Assembly (NCBI RefSeq): GCF_003234365.2
Contig: NZ_CP126260.1
Coordinates: 2,480,001 to 2,544,000, forward strand
Source: Curtobacterium sp. MCJR17_020
GTDB taxonomy: Bacteria > Actinomycetota > Actinomycetes > Actinomycetales > Microbacteriaceae
Direction: 5' to 3'
Length of the DNA stretch: 64,000 bases
The translations under genes were made by a program, and so were the position numbers. Shown piece after piece: positions 37,486-45,313 of this stretch; the first letter of the stretch is position 1; every line of letters begins with the position of its first letter. The notes beneath the pieces were generated by a model. That model saw only the letters and a program-made list of their open reading frames with translations. It ran no database searches and was not told the origin of the DNA.

Positions 37486-38912
37486 GCGTGGTCTCCTTCG
37501 GCGAGGGTCGAGTCCATGTCGGAGTCGGAGATGCGGGTGACCGGTTCGAGCACCGGGATCGGCATCGTCGCGGTCGGCACGTTGCCGAGTGCCGCCAGCA
37601 GGGTGACGCGCGGGACGACGCCGAGCAGGCGCTGCTCGTCGTCGACGACGGCGATCGGCAGGGGCGACTCGACGGCGAGCTCGAACAGGTCGGTCAGCGC
37701 CGTGTCGGGGGCGACCCGGGCGTACTCGGTGTTCACGATCGCGTCGAGGTTCGTGTCGCCGGCCTTGACCTGGCGCATCACGTGGCGGTCGCGGACCCAG
37801 CCCTCGAGCTTGCGGCCACGACCGGTGACGAAGAGCGCGGCCGTCTGCAGGTCGCGCATGGTGCGCAGCGCTCCACGGGGACCGACCGTGAGCGGGACGG
37901 TGGCGCGGGCCGGCTCCATGACGCTCGCGGCGGTGAGCACGCGGGCGCGGTCGACGTCCTGCACGAACTGGGCGACGTAGTCGTTCGCCGGGTCGGTCAG
38001 GATGTCCTCCGGCGACCCGATCTGCACGATCCGGCCGTCGCGCATCACGGCGATCCGGTCACCGAGGAACATCGCCTCGTTGAGGTCGTGCGTGATGAAG
38101 ACGATGGTCTTGCCGAGCCGCTGCTGCAGGTCGACGAGCTGCTCCTGCATCTCGCGGCGGATGAGCGGGTCGAGCGCGCTGAACGCCTCGTCCATGAGCA
38201 GGACGTCGGTCTCGGCGGCGAGCGCACGGGCGATGCCGACGCGCTGCTGCATGCCGCCCGACAGCTCGTCGGGCTTCGCGTCGGCCCAGACGTCCAGGCC
38301 GACCAGGTCGATGACCTCGCGGGCCTTCGCGAGCCGCGTCGTCTTGTCGACACCGTTCACCTCGAGGCCGTACGCGACGTTCTCGAGCACGGTGCGGTGC
38401 GGCAGCAGGGCGAAGTGCTGGAACACCATCGACACACTGGACCGGCGGATGTCGCGGATCCCCTTCGGCGTCGCGCCGGTGACCGTGCGGCCGCCGATCT
38501 CGACGCTGCCGGCGGTGGGCTCGAGCAGGCCGTTGAGCATCCGGATGAGGGTCGACTTGCCGGAGCCGGACAGCCCCATGACGACGAAGATCTCGCCGGG
38601 TCGGACGTCGAAGGACGCGTCGATGACCGCAGCGGATCCCTGCTCGCGGACCTCGTCGCGGGTGGCACCGGCGGCGAGGCGGCGGACGGCCTCGGCGGGT
38701 CGGCGGCCGAACACCTTGTAGACGTCGCGGACGCTGACCGCCGGCGACGTGGTGGGGTCCGGGGACGTGCCGGTGGGGTCCGGCGACGGGGTGTGCCGGC
38801 TCTGGGGTGGTGCGATGGACAACTGGGCTCCTCGCGTCGCCACGGCGAACGAGCGCGCGTGCGGCGACGGTGTGGTTGCGGACGGGTCGTCCGGGACGGT
38901 GCGCGCGGCCAC
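37482..38912 (-). CDS. proV: Glycine betaine/proline-type ABC transporter ATP-binding protein with CBS domains
   Basis: A 476-residue ATPase. GLSGSGKSTLIRMLNGL is the Walker A, LSGGMQQRVGIARALA the ABC signature and VLLMDEAFSALDPL the Walker B. Two CBS-type repeats after residue 330 are the regulatory domain that senses ionic strength in OpuA-like importers. The start is uncertain: the GTG at 38912 has only a weak ribosome site and gives a 60-residue Pro/Ser-rich lead-in before VSVRDVYKVFG; a later GTG could be used. It heads the operon (proV-proW-proX order), whose promoter may lie near 39070. Confidence 0.93.
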   Translation of the reverse strand: MAARTVPDDPSATTPSPHARSFAVATRGAQLSIAPPQSRHTPSPDPTGTSPDPTTSPAVSVRDVYKVFGRRPAEAVRRLAAGATRDEVREQGSAAVIDASFDVRPGEIFVVMGLSGSGKSTLIRMLNGLLEPTAGSVEIGGRTVTGATPKGIRDIRRSSVSMVFQHFALLPHRTVLENVAYGLEVNGVDKTTRLAKAREVIDLVGLDVWADAKPDELSGGMQQRVGIARALAAETDVLLMDEAFSALDPLIRREMQEQLVDLQQRLGKTIVFITHDLNEAMFLGDRIAVMRDGRIVQIGSPEDILTDPANDYVAQFVQDVDRARVLTAASVMEPARATVPLTVGPRGALRTMRDLQTAALFVTGRGRKLEGWVRDRHVMRQVKAGDTNLDAIVNTEYARVAPDTALTDLFELAVESPLPIAVVDDEQRLLGVVPRVTLLAALGNVPTATMPIPVLEPVTRISDSDMDSTLAEGDHA

Positions 38913-39253
38913 GTCGAGCCCCGCGCAACGGCGCAGAGCGAGCGATCACGCACGCGAGGACCACGCTCGGGGCGGTCCCGGTCCGGCCGACCGTACGGCC
39001 CCGGCGCTGCTGGCCGTGGACGCGTCCTGGTCGTCGTGTCCCCGACCATCGGGCCTGTGGGGACGTTCAAACCTAACGGTGTCTTGTCCCCCGACCACAA
39101 TCGACGTCCGCCGGAATCCCGGCACCGCTGTACCCCGTCGTCGGCGTGTCGCCCATGCACATGGGGATCGCGATCGTGTCCGTCTCGTTACAGATCAGCT
39201 CGTTCGGAGGTTTGTGTGCCGCCCCGGTTCCGTGCGCATGTAGGTTGGCGCGC
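38913..39253. other. Divergent promoter region between proV and amino-acid permease
   Basis: In this 341-base gap, TAGGTT on the minus strand near 39070-39075 could be a proV -10. It is flanked by two direct copies of tgtcccc(c)gacca at 39037-39048 and 39085-39097. TAGGTT at 39241 serves the permease. No gene is seen. Confidence 0.5.
39241..39246 (+). promoter_or_regulatory. -10 element TAGGTT of a leaderless gene
   Basis: TAGGTT is followed by 7 bases and the ATG of the amino-acid permease; no Shine-Dalgarno site lies between. Confidence 0.55.
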
Positions 39254-40816
39254 ATGACAGCGCAGAACGACACGGGCGTGAACCGTGCTCCGGCGAACGA
39301 CTTCTCGCACGAGCAAGAGGGCTACCAGCACGGTCTGAAGCCCCGGCAGCTGCAGATGATCGCGATCGGTGGGGCCATCGGTACCGGACTCTTCCTCGGT
39401 GCGGGTGGACGACTCCACACCGCGGGCCCTGCGCTCGCGCTGACCTACCTGATCTGCGGCATCTTCGCGTTCTTCATCCTGCGCGCCCTCGGCGAGCTCG
39501 TGCTGCACCGTCCGTCGTCGGGGTCGTTCATCTCCTACGCGCGTGAGTTCTACGGCGAGAAGTTCGCCTACGCCGCCGGCTGGATGTACTTCCTGAACTG
39601 GGCGATGACCTCGATCGTCGACACCACCGCTGTCGCGATCTACCTGCAGTACTGGTCCGCGTTCACCGCCGCACCGCAGTGGCTCCTTGCGTTGATCGCC
39701 CTGATCGTCGTGCTCGCCGCCAACATGGTCGCGGTCAAGGTGTTCGGCGAACTCGAGTTCTGGTTCGCGCTCATCAAGGTCGCGGCACTCGTCGCGTTCC
39801 TCGTCGTCGCGATCATCTGGCTCGTCTTCGCGTTCCCGGTCGAGGCCGGCGGCGAAGCCGTCCGCACGGGCTTCTCGATCTGGGGCGACAACGGCGGGCT
39901 GTTCCCGAACGGGCTGCTCCCCGCGGTCATCGTGATCCAGGGTGTCGTCTTCGCGTACGCGGCGATCGAGCTCGTCGGCACCGCGTCCGGTGAGACGCAG
40001 AACACCGAGAAGGTCATCCCCCGCGCCATCAACTCCGTCGTGTTCCGCATCGCGGTCTTCTACGTCGGGTCGATCATCTTGCTCTCCCTGCTCCTGCCGT
40101 ACACGGCGTACAAGGAGGGCGAGAGCCCGTTCGTGACGTTCTTCTCGTCGCTCGGCAACCCGCAGGTCGGGTCGATCGTCGGCGGCATCATGAACTTCGT
40201 CGTGCTCACCGCGGCACTGTCCTCGCTCAACGCCGGCCTGTACTCGACCGGTCGCGCCCTGCACTCGATGGGCATGAACGGCTCGGCGCCGAAGTGGACC
40301 ACCAAGATGTCGAAGGGCGGTGTGCCGTACGCCGGCATCCTGCTCACCGCCGGCTTCACCGTCGCCGGCGTCGTCCTGAACTACTTCGTGCCGAGCCAGG
40401 CGTTCGAGATCGCGCTGAACATCGCGAGCCTCGGCATCATCACGGCGTGGGGCACGATCATCCTCTGCCAGATGCGGCTCCGGTCGTGGGCGAAGCAGGG
40501 ACTGGCGAAGGAGCCGTCCTTCAAGCTGCCGGGTGCCCCGGTGACCGCGTGGCTCACCCTGGCGTTCCTGGCGTCGGTCATCGTGCTGATGGCGATCGAC
40601 TACCCCGTCGGCACCTACACGATCGCGTCCCTCGTCATCGTGATCCCGCTGCTCATCGTCGGCTGGTTCCTGCAGCGCGACCGCATCCTGCGCATCGCGT
40701 CGCTCCGACAGGGCGTCACCGGTCCGTACCCGATCGGCGTCCGCGACCCGGCGAACCAGGTCCGTCGCGACGGCGAGGACGGCGGCGAGCAAAAGGGGTC
40801 CGACGACACCGTCTGA
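39254..40816 (+). CDS. Amino-acid permease (APC superfamily)
   Basis: A 520-residue transporter with about 12 membrane helices. QMIAIGGAIGTGLFLGAGG at about 35-53 is the unwound helix-1 substrate site of APC permeases. The sequence up to RPSSGSFISYAREFYGEKFAY and ELVGTASGETQNTEKVIPRA places it in the amino-acid transporter (AAT) family near L-asparagine, GABA and aromatic amino-acid permeases. The substrate cannot be fixed. The ATG at 39254 is probably leaderless. The C-terminal 40 residues are hydrophilic. Confidence 0.92.
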   Translation: MTAQNDTGVNRAPANDFSHEQEGYQHGLKPRQLQMIAIGGAIGTGLFLGAGGRLHTAGPALALTYLICGIFAFFILRALGELVLHRPSSGSFISYAREFYGEKFAYAAGWMYFLNWAMTSIVDTTAVAIYLQYWSAFTAAPQWLLALIALIVVLAANMVAVKVFGELEFWFALIKVAALVAFLVVAIIWLVFAFPVEAGGEAVRTGFSIWGDNGGLFPNGLLPAVIVIQGVVFAYAAIELVGTASGETQNTEKVIPRAINSVVFRIAVFYVGSIILLSLLLPYTAYKEGESPFVTFFSSLGNPQVGSIVGGIMNFVVLTAALSSLNAGLYSTGRALHSMGMNGSAPKWTTKMSKGGVPYAGILLTAGFTVAGVVLNYFVPSQAFEIALNIASLGIITAWGTIILCQMRLRSWAKQGLAKEPSFKLPGAPVTAWLTLAFLASVIVLMAIDYPVGTYTIASLVIVIPLLIVGWFLQRDRILRIASLRQGVTGPYPIGVRDPANQVRRDGEDGGEQKGSDDTV

Positions 40817-40874
40817 TCTGTCCCCGGAGCGCAGCACGTCGCGCGCCGAGTGCAGTGGGTCCGGCACCCGTCGG

Positions 40875-40880
40875 TACGAT
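40875..40880 (+). promoter_or_regulatory. -10 element TACGAT of a leaderless gene
   Basis: TACGAT is followed by 6 bases and then GTG. It is the clearest -10 hexamer of the leaderless set in this window. Confidence 0.6.
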
Positions 40881-40886
40881 CGGCGG

Positions 40887-41204
40887 GTGCCGGACCGCTC
40901 TGTCTCCCCTGCGTCTGTTCCACCCACCCTCGATCTCCAGCTCAGCTGGCGAGGCGCGTACGGACACCTCCGGGTGTTCCCCGACCGCCTCGAGGCCGAG
41001 ACCGACTACGAGCGCGAGGCGCGGGTCTCCGTGCCGATGGACGCGGTGTCGGGGTGGCGCCTCGGACCGTGCGACGAGGACGCCGTCTGCGTCGAGTTCG
41101 TCACGGAGCCGGAGACCTTCCGCGTGCTGCTCGACACCTCGGACGAGCAGCTCGCCGCGCTGGCGATCCAGAAGGTGCTCGGGCCGCCGCTCACCACCGG
41201 CTGA
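40887..41204 (+). CDS. Hypothetical 105-residue protein
   Basis: A small soluble protein with two central beta-rich stretches (LQLSWRGAYGHLRVFPDRLE and RVSVPMDAVSGWRLG) and a C-terminal helix (DEQLAALAIQKVLGPP). I do not recognise the family. The GTG start at 40887 is fixed by the TACGAT -10 just upstream, which predicts a leaderless mRNA. It converges with the VOC-family gene, ending 19 bases before it. Confidence 0.7.
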   Translation: MPDRSVSPASVPPTLDLQLSWRGAYGHLRVFPDRLEAETDYEREARVSVPMDAVSGWRLGPCDEDAVCVEFVTEPETFRVLLDTSDEQLAALAIQKVLGPPLTTG

Positions 41205-41223
41205 CGGTCCACGGGCGCTGCGC

Positions 41224-42063
41224 TCAGACGTCGCCCTCCGCGGCGAACTGCGTGATGCGGAACGTGGCGCCCTGCGGGTCCCGCAGCTCGGCCGCACGCG
41301 TCCACGGCCCCTGCCAGGTGCCGAGCACGGTCCCGCCGAGCTCCTCGGCCCGTGCGGCAGCGGCGTCACGGTCCGCCACGCTGAACGACACGTGCCAGTC
41401 GTCCGGCCCGTCGTCGAGTCGGGCGAGGGCGCCGATGACGTCCGCGAAGCCCTCCGGTGCGCCGACCTGCCGCTGCCGGGTGTCGGGGTCGGAGGTGGCC
41501 GCGAGGTGGTCCCCGTAGCCGGGCAGCCGGACCATCGCGCTCGGGCCCTCCTCGATGCCGGAGACCCGCCAGCCGAACAGCTGCTCGTAGAACGAGATCG
41601 CCTGCTCCGGTTCGGTCGAGCGGAGGTCACTGAAGACCCAGCCGCCGGGGGCGTTGATGTGCTGCGACCCGAGCCGGTCGCGCGCCTGCCAGAGTCCGAA
41701 CGCCGCACCGCGCGGATCGACGCAGTCGACGCTGCGGCCCGCGGCGCCACCCGGCCCGGCGTCCTCCGCCGGAGCGGCGGTGCCACCGAGCTCGACGACC
41801 CGAGCGGCCACCGCCTCGGCGTCGTCCACGGCGATGTACGTGGTCCACGACGCCGGCTCGTCACCCGAGGCGATCGCGCCGACCTCTCGTCCGTCGATGC
41901 TCACGATCCGGTACGAGCCGGGGGCCCCGGGCGGCAGGCGCTCCTCGGAGTCCCAGCCGAACAGACCGCCGTAGAACGCCTGCGCGGCGTCGGGGTCCGG
42001 GTGTCGTCCGTCGATCCAGCTCGGCACGCCCTGCGGGTAGGTGCGAGGGGTCTGGTCCGTCAT
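41224..42063 (-). CDS. VOC-superfamily (glyoxalase/bleomycin-resistance fold) protein
   Basis: A 279-residue protein made of two glyoxalase-like modules. Each has a DPDAAQAFYGGLFGWD-like or EQAISFYEQLFGWRV-like helix followed by a strand bundle (VGAIASG, VRLPGYGDHLAA) and a C-terminal QGPWTRAAELRDPQGATFRI motif. The fold includes lyases, dioxygenases and binding proteins. Glyoxalase metal ligands are not all present in both modules, so the function is open. The ATG start has a weak GGGAGA site upstream. Confidence 0.85.
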   Translation of the reverse strand: MTDQTPRTYPQGVPSWIDGRHPDPDAAQAFYGGLFGWDSEERLPPGAPGSYRIVSIDGREVGAIASGDEPASWTTYIAVDDAEAVAARVVELGGTAAPAEDAGPGGAAGRSVDCVDPRGAAFGLWQARDRLGSQHINAPGGWVFSDLRSTEPEQAISFYEQLFGWRVSGIEEGPSAMVRLPGYGDHLAATSDPDTRQRQVGAPEGFADVIGALARLDDGPDDWHVSFSVADRDAAAARAEELGGTVLGTWQGPWTRAAELRDPQGATFRITQFAAEGDV

Positions 42064-42130
42064 GGTGTCTCCCGAGGTCGCCGACGCCCGGGTCGGATGC
42101 CCCAGGTCTACCGCTGACCGCCGACGTCGG

Positions 42131-42178
42131 CCGGGTCGGTCGTCGGGTCCGTCGTCGGGTCAGTCGACGGGTCAGTCG
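42131..42178. repeat. Four 12-bp tandem repeats over the lipoprotein stop codon
   Basis: Units at 42131, 42143, 42155 and 42167 share the core cgggtc-N-gtcg. The TGA of the PepSY-like lipoprotein (minus strand, 42172-42174) lies inside the last unit, and the copy before it also contains an in-frame TGA. Confidence 0.75.
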
Positions 42179-42816
42179 TCGGTGTCGACCTGGTCGGTGA
42201 CGACGTCGCCCGAACCGGCGTCGATCCGGACGCTGTGCTTGGTGCCGGACCCGTCGACGACGTCACCCTCCCAGACCACCTTGCCCAGGTGGTCGTCGAG
42301 GCCGAGCTCGGTGATCGAACCGGCGTGCAGGTCCTCGAAGGCACTGACGGCCCCGCTGACGTCGAGGTCGGCCGCTGCGACGAACCGGTCGTGCTCGGCA
42401 CGGTCGTCGGCGTCGGCGGTCTCGGTCTGCGGGGTACCGGTCACCCCGGTGCCGGCGGCGTCGGTGTGCACCTCGTGCTCGGTGCCGTCCTTCGTCACGA
42501 CGAGGACCTCGTACGCGCTGCCGCGCTGCTCCTGCTCGACCGAGATGACGGTGCCGGAGCCGACGCTCCCGCGTGCGGTCGCGACGGCGGCGAGCAGGGC
42601 GTCGTTCGACGTCGCCGAGGCGGCGGTCGCGGACGCGCCACCCGACGTGCCGGTGGTGGCGCCCGTCGCGGCCGATCCGTTCGAGGACGACGCCGCCGAG
42701 TCGGACGACCCGTCGGTGGAGCAGCCGGTGAGGGCGAGCGCGGCCACGACGGGCAGGGCGGCGAGGGCGGCGACGCGGCGGGCAGAGGGCTTCTGGAGCT
42801 GGGTGCGGAAGGTCAT
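42172..42816 (-). CDS. PepSY-domain-like lipoprotein
   Basis: A 214-residue exported lipoprotein. The signal peptide ends at lipobox LALTGC (Cys about 32), followed by a Ser/Ala/Gly/Thr linker. Two similar modules then resemble PepSY domains: SVGSGTVISVEQEQRGSAYEV with KDGTEHEVHTDAA, and AGSITELGLDDHLGKVVWEG with GSGTKHSVRIDAG. PepSY proteins often modulate peptidases or cell-wall processes and are frequent targets of two-component systems. Its gene follows the histidine kinase by 48 bases. A CTGAAGC direct repeat 24-41 bases upstream of the start matches the one before the response-regulator gene, so it is probably activated by that system. Confidence 0.85.
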   Translation of the reverse strand: MTFRTQLQKPSARRVAALAALPVVAALALTGCSTDGSSDSAASSSNGSAATGATTGTSGGASATAASATSNDALLAAVATARGSVGSGTVISVEQEQRGSAYEVLVVTKDGTEHEVHTDAAGTGVTGTPQTETADADDRAEHDRFVAAADLDVSGAVSAFEDLHAGSITELGLDDHLGKVVWEGDVVDGSGTKHSVRIDAGSGDVVTDQVDTDD

Positions 42817-42839
42817 GGGACGAGCATGTCGGCGGGGTG

Positions 42840-42857
42840 CTGAAGCAGACCTGAAGC
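42840..42857 (-). promoter_or_regulatory. Response-regulator box before the PepSY-like lipoprotein
   Basis: On the plus strand CTGAAGC-agac-CTGAAGC, an 11-base-period direct repeat typical of OmpR/PhoB-type dimers. Its near edge is 24 bases from the start codon, the same distance as the copy at 44923. CATGCT 6 bases before the ATG is a weak -10. Confidence 0.65.
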
Positions 42858-42864
42858 CGCCTGT

Positions 42865-44205
42865 TCAGCCGCCGAGTGCGATGCGCACGACGAACCGCGC
42901 CCCGCCGAGCGGCGAGTCCGCCACCGTCGCCTCGCCGCCGTGCGCCCGGACGGCGTCCCGCACGATCGCCAGACCGAGGCCGGCACCACCGGCGTCGCGG
43001 CTGCGGGCCTCGTCGAGCCGGACGAACCGCTCGAACACCCGGTCGCGCTCGGCCGCCGGGATCCCGGTGCCGTCGTCGTCCACGGTCAGCACCGCGGCGC
43101 CGTCCTGCTCGACCAGGGCCACCGCGACGCGCGACGTGGCGTGCCGGACGGCGTTGTCGACGAGGTTCCGGACCACGCCGGTGAGCAGCCGTTCGTCGCC
43201 GAGCACGCGTGCGGCGGAGATCCCGGAGCCGCCGACCCGGATCACGCGGTCGCCGGTCGCCCCACCCGGCACCCGGGCCCGCGCCCGCGCTCGCGCCACG
43301 GCGTCGAGTGCGAGGTCGTCGAGGTCCACGGGACGACGGACGCCCGCGCCGCCCTCGTCGAGCCGTGACAGCTCGAGCAGCCCGGCGACGAGGTCCTGCA
43401 GGCGCACGGCCTCGGACCGCACGACGTCGGAGAACTCGGCGACGTCGGTGCGGTCCGGGTACGCGACGGCGACCTCTGCGTGCTGACGGAGGGACGCGAT
43501 CGGCGACCGCAGCTCGTGCGAGGCGTCGGACACGAACTGCCGCTGCCCCGCCGCGGATCGGTCGAGCCGGTCGAGCATGGCGTTCATGGTGGTCGCGAGC
43601 CGGGCGATCTCGTCGCCGGTGTCCGGCACGACCACGCGGGCATCGGGCTGCGCGGCACGGATCGTCTCGACCTCGGTGCGCATCCGTTCCACCGGCCGCA
43701 ACGACCGCCCGGTCACGGACCACGTCACGATCCCGAGCACGAGGACGAGCACCGGCACCCCGACGACGAGGAGCACCACGGCGGTCCGGATCGCGGTGTC
43801 GGTCTGCTCGAGGGAGACGCCGTACACCAAGGTCGCCTCACCCCCACCGGGCAGGTCGACGTCGTCGGCGACGAGCAGCCAGCGTTCGCCGTCGTGCGAC
43901 CACCGGGACTCGTCGGCGGTCGGCAGGGCCGGAGCGTCGGCGTCCTCGCCGTGTGCGAGGACCGAGCCGCCGTCGCCGACCACCTGCACCAGGACGTCCT
44001 CGTAGTCGGTCACCGCACCGGCACCGTCGGACTCGACCCGCGACGACACCTGTTCGAGTCCGGCCTCGGCGGACGTCCGCACCCCGTCGAGCAGCACCAG
44101 GCGGAGCACCACGACGAACCCCACGGCACCGACGACCAGGGCGGCGAGCACGACCACGCCGGCGCCGAGCGTGGTCCGCGCGCGCACGGACCGGAAGCGG
44201 CGCAT
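42865..44205 (-). CDS. Two-component sensor histidine kinase
   Basis: A 446-residue membrane sensor kinase. Two helices (LGAGVVVLAALVVGAVGFVVVL and AVVLLVVGVPVLVLVLGIV) bracket an extracytoplasmic sensor of about 100 residues. HAMP follows, then the phospho-acceptor His230 in FVSDASHELRSPIASL and an ATPase domain with NLVDNAVRHA, DDDGTGIP and GGAGLGLAIV. ATG 44205 is chosen because GGGGGA lies 8 bases upstream; longer starts overlap the regulator gene. The gene is 16 bases after the response regulator and 48 bases before the PepSY lipoprotein. The signal sensed is unknown. Confidence 0.9.
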   Translation of the reverse strand: MRRFRSVRARTTLGAGVVVLAALVVGAVGFVVVLRLVLLDGVRTSAEAGLEQVSSRVESDGAGAVTDYEDVLVQVVGDGGSVLAHGEDADAPALPTADESRWSHDGERWLLVADDVDLPGGGEATLVYGVSLEQTDTAIRTAVVLLVVGVPVLVLVLGIVTWSVTGRSLRPVERMRTEVETIRAAQPDARVVVPDTGDEIARLATTMNAMLDRLDRSAAGQRQFVSDASHELRSPIASLRQHAEVAVAYPDRTDVAEFSDVVRSEAVRLQDLVAGLLELSRLDEGGAGVRRPVDLDDLALDAVARARARARVPGGATGDRVIRVGGSGISAARVLGDERLLTGVVRNLVDNAVRHATSRVAVALVEQDGAAVLTVDDDGTGIPAAERDRVFERFVRLDEARSRDAGGAGLGLAIVRDAVRAHGGEATVADSPLGGARFVVRIALGG

Positions 44206-44221
44206 GCGGACCGTCCCCCGG

Positions 44222-44899
44222 TCAGCCACCGTCGGCCGCCAGTCGGTAGCCCGCACCGCGGACGGTCTCGAGTGACGTCCGCCCGAACGGCCGGTCGAGC
44301 TTGCGCCGGAGGTGCCCGACGTACACCTCGACGATGTTCGGGTCGCCCTCGAAGTCGACGTCCCAGACGTTCTCGATCACCTCGCGCTTCGAGCACACCT
44401 GCCCGGAGCGCCGCGCGAGGTACTCGAGCACCGCGAACTCGCGGCTCGTCAGGTCGACGGGGGCTCCCGCACGCGTCACCGTCCGTGCGGCCGGGTCGAC
44501 GACCAGGTCGCCGAGGGTCAGCACCGCCGGGCGCTCCCGCGCACCGCGGCGGACGAGCGCGCGCAGCCGGGCGACGAGGACCGGGTGCGAGAAGGGCTTC
44601 GTGACGTAGTCGTCGGCGCCCGCGTCGAGGGCCTCGACCTGGTCCCACTCGCCGTCCTTGGCGGTGAGCATGAGCACCGGCGTCCAGTCCTGGTCGGCCC
44701 GGAGCTGGGCGCAGACCGCCCATCCGCTCATCCCCGGCATCATGAGGTCGAGGACGATCGCGTCGTAGCGGAACTCGCGGGCGTGCCACAGACCGTCGAC
44801 GCCGTCGTGGGCGACGTCGACCGCCCACCCCTCGGCCTCGAGGCCGCGACGGACGCCGTCGGCGAGCCGCACCTCGTCGTCGACCACCAGGACACGCAT
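44222..44899 (-). CDS. OmpR/PhoB-type response regulator
   Basis: A 225-residue regulator. The receiver domain has the acidic pair VVDDE, phospho-acceptor Asp51 in IVLDLMMPG and the switch LTAKDGEW...VTKPF. The C-terminal winged helix (LTSREFAVLEYLARRSGQV, NIVEVYVGHLRRKLD, TVRGAGYRL) is of the OmpR class. It is the first gene of the regulator-kinase-lipoprotein set, and a CTGAAGC direct repeat lies 24-41 bases upstream of its ATG, suggesting autoregulation. Confidence 0.93.
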   Translation of the reverse strand: MRVLVVDDEVRLADGVRRGLEAEGWAVDVAHDGVDGLWHAREFRYDAIVLDLMMPGMSGWAVCAQLRADQDWTPVLMLTAKDGEWDQVEALDAGADDYVTKPFSHPVLVARLRALVRRGARERPAVLTLGDLVVDPAARTVTRAGAPVDLTSREFAVLEYLARRSGQVCSKREVIENVWDVDFEGDPNIVEVYVGHLRRKLDRPFGRTSLETVRGAGYRLAADGG

Positions 44900-44922
44900 G
44901 GCGACGATCCTGCCGTGCCGCC

Positions 44923-44940
44923 CTGAAGCAGCGCTGAAGC
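44923..44940 (-). promoter_or_regulatory. Response-regulator box before the regulator gene
   Basis: CTGAAGC-agcg-CTGAAGC on the plus strand, same repeat, spacing and distance from the start codon as 42840-42857. A CAGGAT hexamer lies between box and ATG where a -10 would be. Confidence 0.65.
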
Positions 44941-44960
44941 GACGCCCGACGGCGATCGGC

Positions 44961-45173
44961 TCAGACCAGCAGCAGGATCCCGGCGACGACCGCGGCCACG
45001 GCGATGGCGAGCGCGATGAGCAGCAGCACGAGGTGCACCGTGTAGAACGTCGTCGGCTTGCCCGCGGCGTCCCGCGCGCGGGTGTCCTTCGCGACGCGCT
45101 GGAAGAAGCGCGGCCAGGTGACGACGTTGAAGACGGCACCGATGAACAGGACGACTGCGGCGAAGACGAGCAC
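44961..45173 (-). CDS. SCO4848-family-like small membrane protein
   Basis: A 70-residue protein with two helices (LVFAAVVLFIGAVFNVVTW and FYTVHLVLLLIALAIAVAAVV) joined by a basic loop (PRFFQRVAKDTRARD). Length, the W-P-x-F pattern after helix 1 and the FYTVH start of helix 2 resemble the SCO4848 family of actinobacterial membrane proteins, whose function is unknown. A palindrome (45254-45269) lies about 80 bases upstream. Confidence 0.7.
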   Translation of the reverse strand: MLVFAAVVLFIGAVFNVVTWPRFFQRVAKDTRARDAAGKPTTFYTVHLVLLLIALAIAVAAVVAGILLLV

Positions 45174-45253
45174 CGTCCGAGTCTAGACAACGAGTGTCGG
45201 TGGTGCTCGGCCGCCCCCAACGCGGCCGAGTCCCACCGATGAGCCACAGGATC

Positions 45254-45269
45254 TGTAGCACTTGCTACA
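45254..45269. promoter_or_regulatory. Operator-like palindrome TGTAGCA-N2-TGCTACA
   Basis: Perfect 7-base arms around CT. It lies in the 140-base gap after the membrane-protein gene of the regulatory trio and upstream of the SCO4848-like gene. The binding protein is not known; it could also be a weak terminator stem. Confidence 0.45.
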
Positions 45270-45313
45270 AACCCTACACGGGCGTCGGGAGACCGTCGAG
45301 CCACCCCTTCGGG

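Noticed and set aside
36511..38912. Second ATPase or permease gene of the betaine importer
   Set aside because: Only one permease and one ATPase frame are real; other frames there are antisense or shifted shadows.
45254..45269. parS site
   Set aside because: The parS consensus is TGTTTCACGTGAAACA; only the outer TGT/ACA match.
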